Of a stretch of DNA of 52,220 nt, positions 34,783 to 43,747 are shown in pieces (positions within the stretch are counted from its first letter, which is position 1; every line of letters starts with the position of its first letter). The stretch is from contig CAZJAZ010000014.1 in NCBI GenBank assembly GCA_964544305.1, positions 1 to 52,220 of the forward strand. The letters run 5' to 3'. A program made the translations under genes and the position numbers. The notes under the pieces are model-generated. The model did no database searches. It was not told where the DNA came from and was given only the letters and a program-made list of their open reading frames with translations. This DNA comes from JAFDWI01 sp964544305. Lineage in GTDB: Bacteria; Actinomycetota; Acidimicrobiia; Acidimicrobiales; Iamiaceae.

Positions 34783-35639
34783 GATTCGTTTGGCGTTGAA
34801 CGAGGTCCGTAGCCCCAGTCACCCAGCCGATCAAGGATTGCATCGGCCGCGTCGTCGGGGGAAAGTTCCACGCTTCGAGCTGGACTTGCCGCCTGGCCTG
34901 CCCCGGTGAGCGAGCGCACTCGCTCCAACGCGGCATCCCCAACCGGTGGCGCAACAACCAAGGGTTGGGGTCGATACGGCTGTGGGCTGCCACTCACCGC
35001 TGATGCGGACCGAGCCTGGGGTTGAAACGTTTCGACTGGTGACGTGGTGGCACGCAACGTCGCCCCGAGTGTGCCGCGTCGCAATGACGCAACACCCCCT
35101 TCAACGCTAATCACGGCCGGGGCGTGCACGACGAGACGCTCACGCGCACCACCGTCGAGTCGACGCAAACCGGTGAGTGATCCATCCGGTTGGCATTGCA
35201 CCGCAACGAGTCCAAGAGCCTGTTGTGCCCCAAGGTGATGTGCGACTGCCGCAGGCACGATTGCGCTACCAAAATCGGCACCGTGTGCTCCCGCAACAAT
35301 GAGTGCTGGTGGGAGGTTTGAAAGAAACGACGCGAGGTGGGCCGCAATGTCGAGTGGCTCGACATTCTCGTCGACCGCGACGTGGACGAGCCGATCGGCA
35401 CCAACTTCGCTCGCCATCGTCAACGCCGCGAGTGCGGTGCTGCGCCCCGCGCTCACCGCACAAAGCGATGTGTTCGCTTGGTTTGCAATCGTCAATGCCA
35501 CTTCGAGCGCGGCCGCATCGCCAGCGTTCAAGCGAGGGCCGCGTGCATCTTCGGTTACCGCGCCACTCAACGCGTCAACCTGCAGGCGTCCAACGAGAGG
35601 CGCCAAGAGCACCACAACGGGAGGTGGCAAAGTCGTCAT
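34779..35639 (-). CDS. Mycofactocin-associated ETF beta-like subunit (FixA-like)
   Basis: 286 residues, divergent from the housekeeping EtfB at 8438-9217. Similarity lies in the nucleotide-binding half: DAAALEVALTIANQ, ALTMASEVGADRLVHV, and PPALIVAGAHGADFGSAIVPAAVAHHLG for the alpha/beta fold. A Pro/Ala-rich C-terminal extension replaces the usual tail. It belongs to the ETF-beta group found only in mycofactocin loci. With the EtfA-like, FixC-like and FixX-like genes of the same operon it could form a FixABCX-type complex. The start overlaps fixX by 4 bases. Confidence 0.82.
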   Translation of the reverse strand: MTTLPPPVVVLLAPLVGRLQVDALSGAVTEDARGPRLNAGDAAALEVALTIANQANTSLCAVSAGRSTALAALTMASEVGADRLVHVAVDENVEPLDIAAHLASFLSNLPPALIVAGAHGADFGSAIVPAAVAHHLGAQQALGLVAVQCQPDGSLTGLRRLDGGARERLVVHAPAVISVEGGVASLRRGTLGATLRATTSPVETFQPQARSASAVSGSPQPYRPQPLVVAPPVGDAALERVRSLTGAGQAASPARSVELSPDDAADAILDRLGDWGYGPRSTPNES

Positions 35640-35935
35640 GCTTGTCGGAACACCACGCCATGCCCCCCATCAGGGTATGTCCAAGTAATCGCCCCTTCGT
35701 TGTTGCACGCCATGTAGCAGGTGCCACATTCAAAGCATTGTTCATAATTGAACACGATGCCGCCATCAGCCCGTGGGACAAACAGATTCGCGGGGCAAGC
35801 GGTCACGCACGCTTGGGTCGTGCACCCGTTGCATGCGTCGCCGTCAACGGTGATGTGTGCACGCTCCCCCACGCGGAACTCAACCGTATCCATTCGGTCA
35901 GTGAAGCTGATTGGCTGATAGTTCGAGCCGGTCAT
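35636..35935 (-). CDS. FixX-like ferredoxin
   Basis: 99 residues from the ATG at 35935, which overlaps the FixC-like gene stop. Eight Cys are arranged as C35-x2-C38-x4-C43-x3-C47 and C67-x2-C70-x2-C73-x3-C77, enough for two Fe-S clusters, with the FixX-type C-terminal GAITWTYPDGGHGVVFRQ. FixX partners with FixC-type quinone oxidoreductases. Eight Cys is more than in the minimal FixX, so it may have kept a second cluster. Confidence 0.88.
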   Translation of the reverse strand: MTGSNYQPISFTDRMDTVEFRVGERAHITVDGDACNGCTTQACVTACPANLFVPRADGGIVFNYEQCFECGTCYMACNNEGAITWTYPDGGHGVVFRQA

Positions 35936-37236
35936 CCGAACGACCTCCAAATGTCACGCCCGTCACGTGCAACGTCACGGAGTTTTACGTTGTGGCGTTT
36001 CAGCGCTCGTCGAGCAATTTTTGTGATCCCGGGTTTCGGAAGTGGATTATCGACATGGAACATCGCTTGGGCGATGTCGCAGGCAATTGCGGGATACTGC
36101 TCTTGGAAACGTCCACCGAGCACGAGATGTGGTGCGTGGCGGAGTTTCGCGTGATCGGCAATGACGAAACTTGTCTCGAGCTCACGTCGATACTCGCTCA
36201 GGGCTTCAACTGACGTGTCACTGTGTGCTGCGCACGTTGCCGCAATGCGACCTGCGATTGCTCCAGATCCGATCGCAAAGTTCACTCCTTCAAGCCAGAT
36301 TCCAGCAGCCAAGCACAGCGCAGCCGCGTCACCGGCAACCAGCATGCCACTCGTGTGCATTGGTCCAAATGAGTCGTAGCCGCCCTCGGGGATGAGATGT
36401 GCGGAGTACTCGGCGACGGTTGCTCGATCAACAAGCGGCGCAATCGCATCGTGGTTTTTGAATTCGGCCAATAAATCTTCGGGTCGACGATGGGCTGCTG
36501 CGAGTTCCGGAAGTCGCAACACCAAGCCAATTGAAATCGATTCACGGTTGGTGTAAATGAAACCCCCACCCGGTATTCCACCGGTGCATCCCACAACCTC
36601 AATGTCAACCCCATCGGTGCCACGCACACCAAAGCGGGCTTCGAGTTCGCCTCGATCCAGGGTCAGCGTTTCTTTCACACCCAGCGTGTAGTTCCCCGGT
36701 GCTGTGTCCCCCGCAATATTGAGTTGCTTCGCAAGAAACGAGTTCACCCCGTCGCACGCGATGACAACCGGCGCATAGAGGTCGCCGTCTGGGCGGTCGG
36801 TGCGCACACCAATGACCCGACCCTGTTGGGTGATTGCTTCGGTTACGACGGTGTCGCAAACCAGCTGTGCGCCCGCTTGTACCGCGTGTTCAGCAAGCCA
36901 TGCATCAAACTCGCCACGGTAGACGGTGGCACCGTTAAAAGGAGCCGAACCCCAACTTGTGTCACGAAAGTCGACGTTCATGGCCCGGTTGCCGTCGATC
37001 ATCATGGTGGAGCGTTTTGTGATCCAACGTTGCACGGGCATCTCGTCATACCAGCGCGGAATCAACGTGTCAAGGATGCGTCCGTACACCACGCCACCGA
37101 ACATGTTCTTTGCCCCCGGGAACGGACCGCGTTCAATCAGAGCAACACGCGCGCCGGTTCGCGCGGCGGTGAGCGCCGCTGCCGACCCGGCAGGACCGGC
37201 ACCGACCACGATCACGTCAAATGGTGTGTCGTTCAC
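35932..37236 (-). CDS. FixC/ETF-QO-like flavoprotein
   Basis: A 434-residue FAD-dependent oxidoreductase. The dinucleotide loop is VIVVGAGPAGSAAALTAAR, with the FixC/ETF-QO elements GPFPGAKNMFGGVVYGR, GVKETLTLDRGELEARFG and MLVAGDAAALCLAAG. FixC proteins accept electrons from FixAB or ETF and pass them to quinone, using the FixX ferredoxin module. The Fe-S domain of full-length ETF-QO is absent and supplied by the next gene. The GTG start overlaps the EtfA-like gene by 4 bases. Confidence 0.9.
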   Translation of the reverse strand: MNDTPFDVIVVGAGPAGSAAALTAARTGARVALIERGPFPGAKNMFGGVVYGRILDTLIPRWYDEMPVQRWITKRSTMMIDGNRAMNVDFRDTSWGSAPFNGATVYRGEFDAWLAEHAVQAGAQLVCDTVVTEAITQQGRVIGVRTDRPDGDLYAPVVIACDGVNSFLAKQLNIAGDTAPGNYTLGVKETLTLDRGELEARFGVRGTDGVDIEVVGCTGGIPGGGFIYTNRESISIGLVLRLPELAAAHRRPEDLLAEFKNHDAIAPLVDRATVAEYSAHLIPEGGYDSFGPMHTSGMLVAGDAAALCLAAGIWLEGVNFAIGSGAIAGRIAATCAAHSDTSVEALSEYRRELETSFVIADHAKLRHAPHLVLGGRFQEQYPAIACDIAQAMFHVDNPLPKPGITKIARRALKRHNVKLRDVARDGRDIWRSFG

Positions 37237-38219
37237 GTTTCGGACTCCTCGATTGGCGCGTCCGCAACCAGCTTGGCTCGCAGCGACTCAATCACCGCGG
37301 GCGCATCGGCCACGATTGCGAGATCGGAGCGTTGCATCATCGGACAGTGCGCGTCAATGTTCACACAGATCACGCCCCGAGGCGATCCCAAGCCCGCAGT
37401 ATGTTGGACCGCCCCTGAAATGCCAAATGCGACATACACATCGGGGTCAACGACCACGCCGGTCGTGCCAATCTGCGCCTCATGCCCCAACCATCCTTCA
37501 TCGGTGACCACACGAGTTGCCCCGACGGTCGCCCCGAGTTGCTTTGCCACCGATTGCAAATCGTTGAGCACGTCGACCGTGCCAAGACCAATGCCAGCAC
37601 CAACGATAAAGGGGGCCTCGGCAAGTTCCATGAGGTGCGCTTGCGGCGCAATCACTTCAAGAAGTTGGGCATCAGAGGTTGACGCGTCAATCGAACCACC
37701 ATCAACGTTGATTGCTGGCGTGTGTTCCGCGATTGTCTCACGCTCGGTGCTGCGAGTACCCGGCTGTACGGTGACCACAACGGGCAATGTGACCGGCACT
37801 TCAAGCAGTGCTCGACCAGACACTCGGGGGACGAGTGCATGTGTGCGGGTGACGTTGAGCGCCCCGGCAATCATTGATGATCCAAGTTCAAGAGCGAGAC
37901 GCGGTGCAACGTCTCGACCATCGGGTGAACTTGCGAGCAAGATGAACTCGTTGCCGCCCAACATGGGGGCGAGCGCTTTAGCCCAAGCACCAGGCGCAAA
38001 GAATTCGACTTCCCAACACACCCGTGGCACATCGCCAAATCCTGTCTCAACCAGTTCACGGTCCGCTTCGACGGTGCCATCCCCAATGAGAAGAACTCGA
38101 CAAGCCAGTGGGGACTCCACTAGTTCCAACGCGTGGCAAATTGCTTCTTGGGTGCCGTACCCGACATGGCCCGCGCGCACGACGCTCACCACGCTCACCG
38201 ACATCTCGTGTGGGCTCAC
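37233..38219 (-). CDS. Mycofactocin-associated ETF alpha-like subunit (FixB-like)
   Basis: A 328-residue EtfA-type protein. The FAD domain is recognisable: PFIVGAGIGLGTVD, GATRVVTDEGWLGHEAQIGTTG, VAFGISGAVQHTAGLGSPRGVICVN and MMQRSDLAIVADAPAVIESL. It is clearly different from EtfA at 7451-8419, especially in the N-terminal half, in line with the mycofactocin-specific ETF-alpha group. GTG start, 4-base overlaps on both sides. Probable partner of the EtfB-like protein at 34779-35639. Confidence 0.85.
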   Translation of the reverse strand: MSPHEMSVSVVSVVRAGHVGYGTQEAICHALELVESPLACRVLLIGDGTVEADRELVETGFGDVPRVCWEVEFFAPGAWAKALAPMLGGNEFILLASSPDGRDVAPRLALELGSSMIAGALNVTRTHALVPRVSGRALLEVPVTLPVVVTVQPGTRSTERETIAEHTPAINVDGGSIDASTSDAQLLEVIAPQAHLMELAEAPFIVGAGIGLGTVDVLNDLQSVAKQLGATVGATRVVTDEGWLGHEAQIGTTGVVVDPDVYVAFGISGAVQHTAGLGSPRGVICVNIDAHCPMMQRSDLAIVADAPAVIESLRAKLVADAPIEESET

Positions 38220-40204
38220 CAGCCACGCTCCTGCCCGATTGTGGCCCCCGCCCGTTCGCCTTCAATGACTGCGGCATGGGCCCGACGCGGGGCAACGGCG
38301 TCGCCCGCCCGGCGTACTGCAATTCCCGCGTGCTTGAGATCGTGATACACGCCGTCGACCGGCTCGCCGGGCACGGCCAGCACGATCCAATCTGGCGTCC
38401 GGTCCTCCATGGCTCCGGTTGGATGATGTTGGAGATGCAATGTGCCCGCATGGCGTTCGTTGTCGTGGGCCACATCGAATCCTTGGGCAACGAGTTCCAC
38501 CGATTGCATAATGCCTTTCGCTGAGGCACGAATCCACCATTGTTCAAGATCCAAGGTGATGCCAAGGTCTTGACCGACGACCATGCCCGGCGTCACAACT
38601 TCAACCGCGCAGCCCCGATCCGCAAGAAGTTCTGCGACCGACGTGGCATGGTGGAAACCGATCTCATCGATCACGATGACCGAACCGGTTGGCTCCGCAC
38701 TGCCAATGAGTACGTCTCGAATGTCGACGATACGGTCCGCATCACCCGGCGCCCACCAGGGCCGTGCCGCCCGTGCACCGGTCGCAATCACAACCCGATC
38801 AGCCCCAGTTTGTGCAACGTGGAGTGCATCGAGCCGTTCGCCGTAACGAATCGCAACACCGAGACGGGTTGCTTCAGAAAGTTGATTGCGCACCAGATCA
38901 CCGAGTTCGGCCCGATTCGGAACCGATGCGGCCAAACGCACCTGACCTCCTGCATGATCTGTCGCTTCAAACACGGTCACGTGGTGACCATTTCGTGCCG
39001 CTGCGATGGCGGCTTGGAGGCCAGCGGGCCCAGCTCCAGCTACGGCCACGCGCAAGGTCTTGGTGGGTTTGGTGGACAGGCCAATCGTTGTCGTTTCGCG
39101 TCCGGTGCGCGGGTTTTCGATGCATCCCAGCCAGCGGTTGAGGCCCATCCGTCCAACACATTCTTGGTTGCATGACAAACACAGTCGTGCATCGTCGAGG
39201 TGGTCGCTGCGTGATTTGGCAGCAAACTGCGCATCGGCAATTTGTCCGCGCACAACGCCTACAAGATCGCAGTGTCCTTCCACCAAGGCACGCTCGGCTT
39301 GCAATGGGTCTTTGAAACGTCCCACACCGACGACCGGCAAATCGACTGCGGCTCGTAGCGCGGAAGGAATGAACGAGGCGTAGCCCGGTGGAATGTGCAT
39401 GGAAGCTTCGATCATGAACAGCGACGCGGTGGCCACACCGATTGACGTGTTCAAGTAGTCAACTTTTCCGCACGCCTCAACCATTTTGGCGACCGCGACG
39501 GCTTCGTCGATTCGAGTGCCACCGTCAATGAGTTCGTCACCACAAAGTCGCACACCAAGGGCCAACGTCGGCCCAATGGCCCGACGTACGGCATCAACAA
39601 GTTCAAGGAGCAGGCGTGCACGGTTTTCGAGAGATCCGCCATATTCATCGGTGCGCTTGTTGGTCGCCGGCGACAAGAACCCACGCACAATTGACGAGTG
39701 AGAGCATTGCAATTCGATGCCGTCAAAGCCCCCTTCGGCGCAGCGTTCGGCCACGTCCGCATACCCTGCAATGATCTGGGCGATCTCGTCATGGGTGACC
39801 GCTTTTGGGACTTCGCGAAACAGCGGATCGGCCACCGCTGAGGGAGCCCACACCGGCTGACGAGAATACATTGACGAGGCCTGGCCGCCGTTGTGGTTGA
39901 TCTGCGCAAAGATTGGCGTTCCGTATTCGTGGACGGCCTGCGTGATCTTCTTGTAACCGGGCAACACATCTGCGTGAAAGCCGTGGATGAGTTTTTCATA
40001 CGGCCAATCGGTGGGGTGTGTTGAATGTTCTTCGGTGATGATAAGCCCGGTGCCACCCCGAGCCCGTTCGGCGTAATAGGCCGCATGCTGGTCGCTGGGT
40101 TTGCCATCGACCGCATAGTTCGTGAGGTGGGCGGAAAACACGATCCGGTTCGCGACCGTTACCGGCCCAAGTTGGAGCGGGGTAAAAAGCAATTGCGTGC
40201 TCAT
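38216..40204 (-). CDS. Mycofactocin-system FadH/OYE-type oxidoreductase (first)
   Basis: 662 residues with the 2,4-dienoyl-CoA reductase architecture. An OYE-type FMN barrel (1-330; NRIVFSAHLTNY, GGSLENRARLLLELV, VGVVRGQIAD) is followed by a four-Cys [4Fe-4S] site (Cys342, 345, 349, 361) and an FAD/NAD domain (VAVAGAGPAGLQAAIAAARNG). Such enzymes pass hydride electrons between NAD(P)H, FAD, Fe-S, FMN and an enoyl-type substrate. This subgroup is restricted to mycofactocin loci. Starts with an overlap on the second OYE gene. Confidence 0.9.
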   Translation of the reverse strand: MSTQLLFTPLQLGPVTVANRIVFSAHLTNYAVDGKPSDQHAAYYAERARGGTGLIITEEHSTHPTDWPYEKLIHGFHADVLPGYKKITQAVHEYGTPIFAQINHNGGQASSMYSRQPVWAPSAVADPLFREVPKAVTHDEIAQIIAGYADVAERCAEGGFDGIELQCSHSSIVRGFLSPATNKRTDEYGGSLENRARLLLELVDAVRRAIGPTLALGVRLCGDELIDGGTRIDEAVAVAKMVEACGKVDYLNTSIGVATASLFMIEASMHIPPGYASFIPSALRAAVDLPVVGVGRFKDPLQAERALVEGHCDLVGVVRGQIADAQFAAKSRSDHLDDARLCLSCNQECVGRMGLNRWLGCIENPRTGRETTTIGLSTKPTKTLRVAVAGAGPAGLQAAIAAARNGHHVTVFEATDHAGGQVRLAASVPNRAELGDLVRNQLSEATRLGVAIRYGERLDALHVAQTGADRVVIATGARAARPWWAPGDADRIVDIRDVLIGSAEPTGSVIVIDEIGFHHATSVAELLADRGCAVEVVTPGMVVGQDLGITLDLEQWWIRASAKGIMQSVELVAQGFDVAHDNERHAGTLHLQHHPTGAMEDRTPDWIVLAVPGEPVDGVYHDLKHAGIAVRRAGDAVAPRRAHAAVIEGERAGATIGQERGW

Positions 40205-42234
40205 CGTCCACCATCTACGTGCAGGGCAAGCACCGCACGTCGTGCTTCAAGGATGGCTTCATGGATTGTGCGTGGTGCGACCGCGTCACCGACTCGAACA
40301 ACGTTCATTGGCCAGGCGGCATCGTCCGGGAGGCGGAATCCAGCGTCGATAAACCAGTCTGCCCGAATGTTGCGGGTTTCGCCGGTAAAGCGATCTTCAA
40401 TCGTGACTCGTACTCGCTTCGACTTATCGGGAGCACCCACCGCCCGCATGACGCTTCGACGCTCGATCACCACACCGGCCTGTTGCAGCCGTGCATTGGC
40501 AGAGGCGAGGTCTCCGGTGCGAGCCAGTTCGTTGCCGGCGAGCTGATCTTGTGTCACGAGATGCACGGTCGTTGCGGGGCGGGTCGCAAGTGCCTGTGCG
40601 ACCGCCACGCCGATCGGTCCACCGATCGGGTCGAAAACAACAACGGTCACCGGGCCTTCATCGTGTTGGGTTTCATTCGGCAACCGTGGTTCGCCCGTGT
40701 CGAGCCATATTGCGCACAAGTCCGCAGCGGACATGACGTGCGGCTGGGCCGATTTCGCAATCTTGTAGGTCGGGTTACCGTTCACCGAACCGGTTGCGGC
40801 AAGAACTGTTTCGTTGCGTGATCCAAGGTCGTCCGGAGTCATCATTTGCCCATACGCAATATCGACTTGGAGGCGTTTTGTTTCTGCAACAAGCCAGTCT
40901 GCGAAGCGCGCAAGATGCGGGTTCCCTGATCCTGCAACGGGGAACCGGAGACGCGACCCCGCAGTGTTGGTCTTTTCAACGACGCGAACGTGATGTCCAA
41001 GGAGTGCCGCGGTGCGTGCGGCCTCTAAACCTGCCGGGCCGGCACCAACCACCAACACTGACGACCCAGTCGCGCTCGAAGGCGGTTGCACAATGCCATC
41101 TGCAAGTGGCGCTGGTTCATCTGTTTCGTGACCGGATGAGGGTTCAACGATGCACGACACAATGGGATTCCGCGGGTCGCGCACCATGCACAACTGATTA
41201 CACAACACGCACGGCCTGATCTGGGCTTCCATACCAGACGCGACCTTGTTTCCAAGCGCGGGGTCTGCAATTTGGGCTCGGGTCATTTCCACGAGATCAC
41301 AAATGCCCGCCTCAAGTGCATCATTTGCCATGGCGGGGTCGATCACCGAGCCTTGCAAAACAATCGGGGTCGCAATTTCAGCAGCCCGAAGCGCCAACGT
41401 GATTTGAGCACACAGGTCGCGATTGAAGCCGGGCGCTTCATGAAAATCGGGTCGCGTCGCAGACAGTGTGAAGATCGATCCACGGACCACCACGAGATAA
41501 TCAACCAATGGTGCGAGGGCGACCGCAACGTCCGCCGCCGCCTCTGGTGTGATTCCAGCCCACGGGGCAAGCTCATCACAACTCAATCGCAGCCCAACGA
41601 TTGGGGCAGATTCAGTGGAAGAAAGGTTGGTGCGCACCGTGGCGATCACTTCTTGAGCGAACGCAAGTCGATCGTTACCCCACTTGTCATCGCGCATATT
41701 CGTGAGGCCGGATAAAAACTGGCGGATTAGCGAGTTTTGCCCCGCATTAATTTCGACTCCGTCAAGACCTGCGGCGCTTACTCCTCGTGCTGCAGCACCA
41801 AAGCCAGAAATGACTGCGGCGATGTCGTCGTCTTCCATCCATTTTGGGACTTCACGTGAGTTCACTTCCGGCACACGCGACGGGGCCAGCAGCGGCATCT
41901 GGTTATAGGCCGAAGATCCTTGGCCACCTGCATGACCCAGTGCCGCGATCACTAGCGTTCCCGTGTCTTCGCTTCGCACCGCTTCTGTAACGAGTCGCCA
42001 GCCATCGATGCTGTGTTCGGCCAGCGGTGCTCGTTCGTAGGGCCAATCTGATTCATGCACCGATGCTTCTTCGATGACGATGACGCCTGCCCCACCGGCG
42101 GCGCGACGTGCGTAATACGCCGCGTGACGTTCTGAGATTGCACGGCCACGTGCGAGATTGGTTTCGTGCGGTCCGAAAAGCAGCCGGGTCGGAGCTTCCC
42201 GGCCGCCGAGACGGATCGGGTCGACGAGGGTCAC
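40201..42234 (-). CDS. Mycofactocin-system FadH/OYE-type oxidoreductase (second)
   Basis: A 677-residue paralogue of the neighbouring OYE gene with the same layout: FMN barrel beginning PIRLGGREAPTRLLFGPHETN, [4Fe-4S] Cys at 342, 345, 349 and 361, and a C-terminal FAD/NAD domain with SVLVVGAGPAGLEAARTAALLG. The active-site neighbourhood differs from the first copy (EINAGQNSLIRQF against ELQCSHSSIVRGF), suggesting a different substrate. The GTG start overlaps the mftC stop by 4 bases. Confidence 0.9.
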   Translation of the reverse strand: MTLVDPIRLGGREAPTRLLFGPHETNLARGRAISERHAAYYARRAAGGAGVIVIEEASVHESDWPYERAPLAEHSIDGWRLVTEAVRSEDTGTLVIAALGHAGGQGSSAYNQMPLLAPSRVPEVNSREVPKWMEDDDIAAVISGFGAAARGVSAAGLDGVEINAGQNSLIRQFLSGLTNMRDDKWGNDRLAFAQEVIATVRTNLSSTESAPIVGLRLSCDELAPWAGITPEAAADVAVALAPLVDYLVVVRGSIFTLSATRPDFHEAPGFNRDLCAQITLALRAAEIATPIVLQGSVIDPAMANDALEAGICDLVEMTRAQIADPALGNKVASGMEAQIRPCVLCNQLCMVRDPRNPIVSCIVEPSSGHETDEPAPLADGIVQPPSSATGSSVLVVGAGPAGLEAARTAALLGHHVRVVEKTNTAGSRLRFPVAGSGNPHLARFADWLVAETKRLQVDIAYGQMMTPDDLGSRNETVLAATGSVNGNPTYKIAKSAQPHVMSAADLCAIWLDTGEPRLPNETQHDEGPVTVVVFDPIGGPIGVAVAQALATRPATTVHLVTQDQLAGNELARTGDLASANARLQQAGVVIERRSVMRAVGAPDKSKRVRVTIEDRFTGETRNIRADWFIDAGFRLPDDAAWPMNVVRVGDAVAPRTIHEAILEARRAVLALHVDGGR

Positions 42235-43358
42235 TGTTGAATCGACGCCGCCACTGGTTTTGGTCGAAGCGTCACGCGTGAATGCCCTGGGCCTGGAGAC
42301 GGGCGTTCAACTCCAGCAGACGTCGCGGCAAGCAACAACGCTTCGCCATGACCGTTGACACATTCGGGGTCGGGTCCATCCAGTGGTACTCCGGTGAAGA
42401 ATTTTGTTGCCATACAGCCGCCTTGGCAGGCGTCATACATGCCACAGCTCGCACACGCACCTGCAGGTTCGGCTGGATCACGGTACTCCGCGAATTTTGT
42501 TGATGAACGCCAAACCTTTGTGAAGCCGCCTGTGTCGCGAATTGAGCCGCCTTTGAATTCGGGATGCATCACGAATGGGCACGCATAGACGTCGCCGATT
42601 GGGTCGATCAGACAGACCACGCGCCCTGCGCCGCACATGTTGAGACCGGGTAGCGGTTCTCCAAGGGCATTGAGGTGAAAGAACGAATCACCGGTCAACA
42701 CTTCGGGGTGGGCGTGCAACCAGTGATAGATCGTGCGCTGCTGCTCGTTCGTGGGGTGCAAGTCATGCCACGAATCCGCGCCACGTCCCGCGGGCCGCAA
42801 GCGGGTCACACGAAGTTGTGCCCCATAGCTTGCTGCCATTGCCGCAAAGTCATCGAGTTGGTCGACATTGTGCCGAGTGACGACGATCGAAATCTTGAAC
42901 GGTCCGAAATCGGCGGCCGCAAGGTTTTCCATCGCGGCACGCGCCATCGCGAAACTGCCCTGGCCGCGTACCGCATCGTTGATCGCAGCCGTTGCTCCGT
43001 CGATCGAGATCTGCACGTCGAGGTAGTCCATTGCGGCAAGACGCTGCGCGGTTTTTTGGTCGATGCGCGAACCATTGGTCGAGAACTTCACACCCACGTT
43101 TGAGGCAATTGCGTATTCGATGATTTCGAAGAAGTCGCGACGAATGGTGGGTTCTCCACCGCCAATATTGACGTAGAACACTTGCATTGCCGCGAGTTCG
43201 TCAATGAACGCTTTGGCTTCTGCGGTCGAGAGTTCTCTGGGGTCGCGTCGTCCGGACGACGACAGGCAATGCACACAAGCAAGGTTGCAGGCGTAGGTCA
43301 GTTCCCAGGTCAGACAAATCGGGGCATCAAGGCCGCGTTTGAGTTCGTCAACGAGCAT
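42231..43358 (-). CDS. mftC: Mycofactocin radical SAM maturase MftC
   Basis: A 375-residue radical SAM/SPASM protein. The SAM cluster motif ACNLACVHC has Cys24, 28 and 31, followed by NIGGGEPTIRRDF. The SPASM domain (about 250-345) carries further Cys in NMCGAGRVVC, YACPF, ACASCGMYDACQGGC and PEC for auxiliary clusters. MftC decarboxylates the C-terminal Tyr of MftA and links it to the adjacent Val. It overlaps mftB by 11 bases and the next OYE gene by 4. Expected partners mftA and mftB are directly upstream. Confidence 0.96.
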   Translation of the reverse strand: MLVDELKRGLDAPICLTWELTYACNLACVHCLSSSGRRDPRELSTAEAKAFIDELAAMQVFYVNIGGGEPTIRRDFFEIIEYAIASNVGVKFSTNGSRIDQKTAQRLAAMDYLDVQISIDGATAAINDAVRGQGSFAMARAAMENLAAADFGPFKISIVVTRHNVDQLDDFAAMAASYGAQLRVTRLRPAGRGADSWHDLHPTNEQQRTIYHWLHAHPEVLTGDSFFHLNALGEPLPGLNMCGAGRVVCLIDPIGDVYACPFVMHPEFKGGSIRDTGGFTKVWRSSTKFAEYRDPAEPAGACASCGMYDACQGGCMATKFFTGVPLDGPDPECVNGHGEALLLAATSAGVERPSPGPGHSRVTLRPKPVAASIQQ

Positions 43359-43614
43359 CGATTACTCCGGCGTGTTCAAGTTCGTTCAATGCGGCTACAA
43401 ACGCGTCCTGTCGCACTCGCTCGATCCCGACGGTGTCAAGCGCGGCTTGGACGTTGGCTGTGGATTCGAGCGTTTCAACGACCTCGACAATGTCGGGCGA
43501 GCGCAGAAACACGAGTCGGCGATTGTCGTAGTTGTAGGCAAGCGCGCCAAAAGGCTCTGGCCGCAACGCCACCTGCGGGTTAAGACGATACGGCTGATCG
43601 AGAGCGACGCTCAT
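43348..43614 (-). CDS. mftB: Mycofactocin peptide chaperone MftB (PqqD-like)
   Basis: 88 residues from the ATG at 43614, which lies 19 bases after the mftA stop. A longer frame to 43686 runs back across mftA and is discarded. The PqqD-type recognition element fold shows in RPEPFGALAYNYDNRRLVFLRSPDIVEVVE, and the C-terminal helix ends HAGVIDAR. It binds the MftA leader and presents it to MftC. The last bases overlap mftC. Confidence 0.93.
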   Translation of the reverse strand: MSVALDQPYRLNPQVALRPEPFGALAYNYDNRRLVFLRSPDIVEVVETLESTANVQAALDTVGIERVRQDAFVAALNELEHAGVIDAR

Positions 43615-43633
43615 GGTCGTTGAACAGTCGAGG

Positions 43634-43747
43634 TCAGTAGACCCCGCACATCCCGTCAATGGAAATTTCTTCAACGAGCACTTCAACCTCGGGCTTTTCG
43701 TCGAGCGATTCGGTGTCGGCGTTTTCCGTGACTTCGATTGTCGTCAT
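43634..43747 (-). CDS. mftA: Mycofactocin precursor peptide MftA
   Basis: A 37-residue peptide, easily missed. It starts MTTIEVTENADTE, is rich in Glu and ends in EEISIDGMCGVY, the invariant mycofactocin precursor C-terminus (IDGMCGVY) whose final Val-Tyr becomes the redox cofactor. AAAGGGGAC lies 7 bases before the ATG as a ribosome binding site. It is the first gene of the operon continuing through mftB and mftC. Confidence 0.97.
   Translation of the reverse strand: MTTIEVTENADTESLDEKPEVEVLVEEISIDGMCGVY

Noticed and set aside
36724..38268. 514-codon plus-strand open frame across the ETF/FixC-like genes
   Set aside because: It is the antisense shadow of two well-supported flavoprotein genes; its translation is low-complexity Ser/Thr/Pro-rich and matches no family.
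43348..43686. mftB with the longer start at 43686
   Set aside because: The added 24 codons run antiparallel through no similarity and overlap the mftA coding sequence on the same strand; PqqD-like similarity begins at the ATG at 43614.
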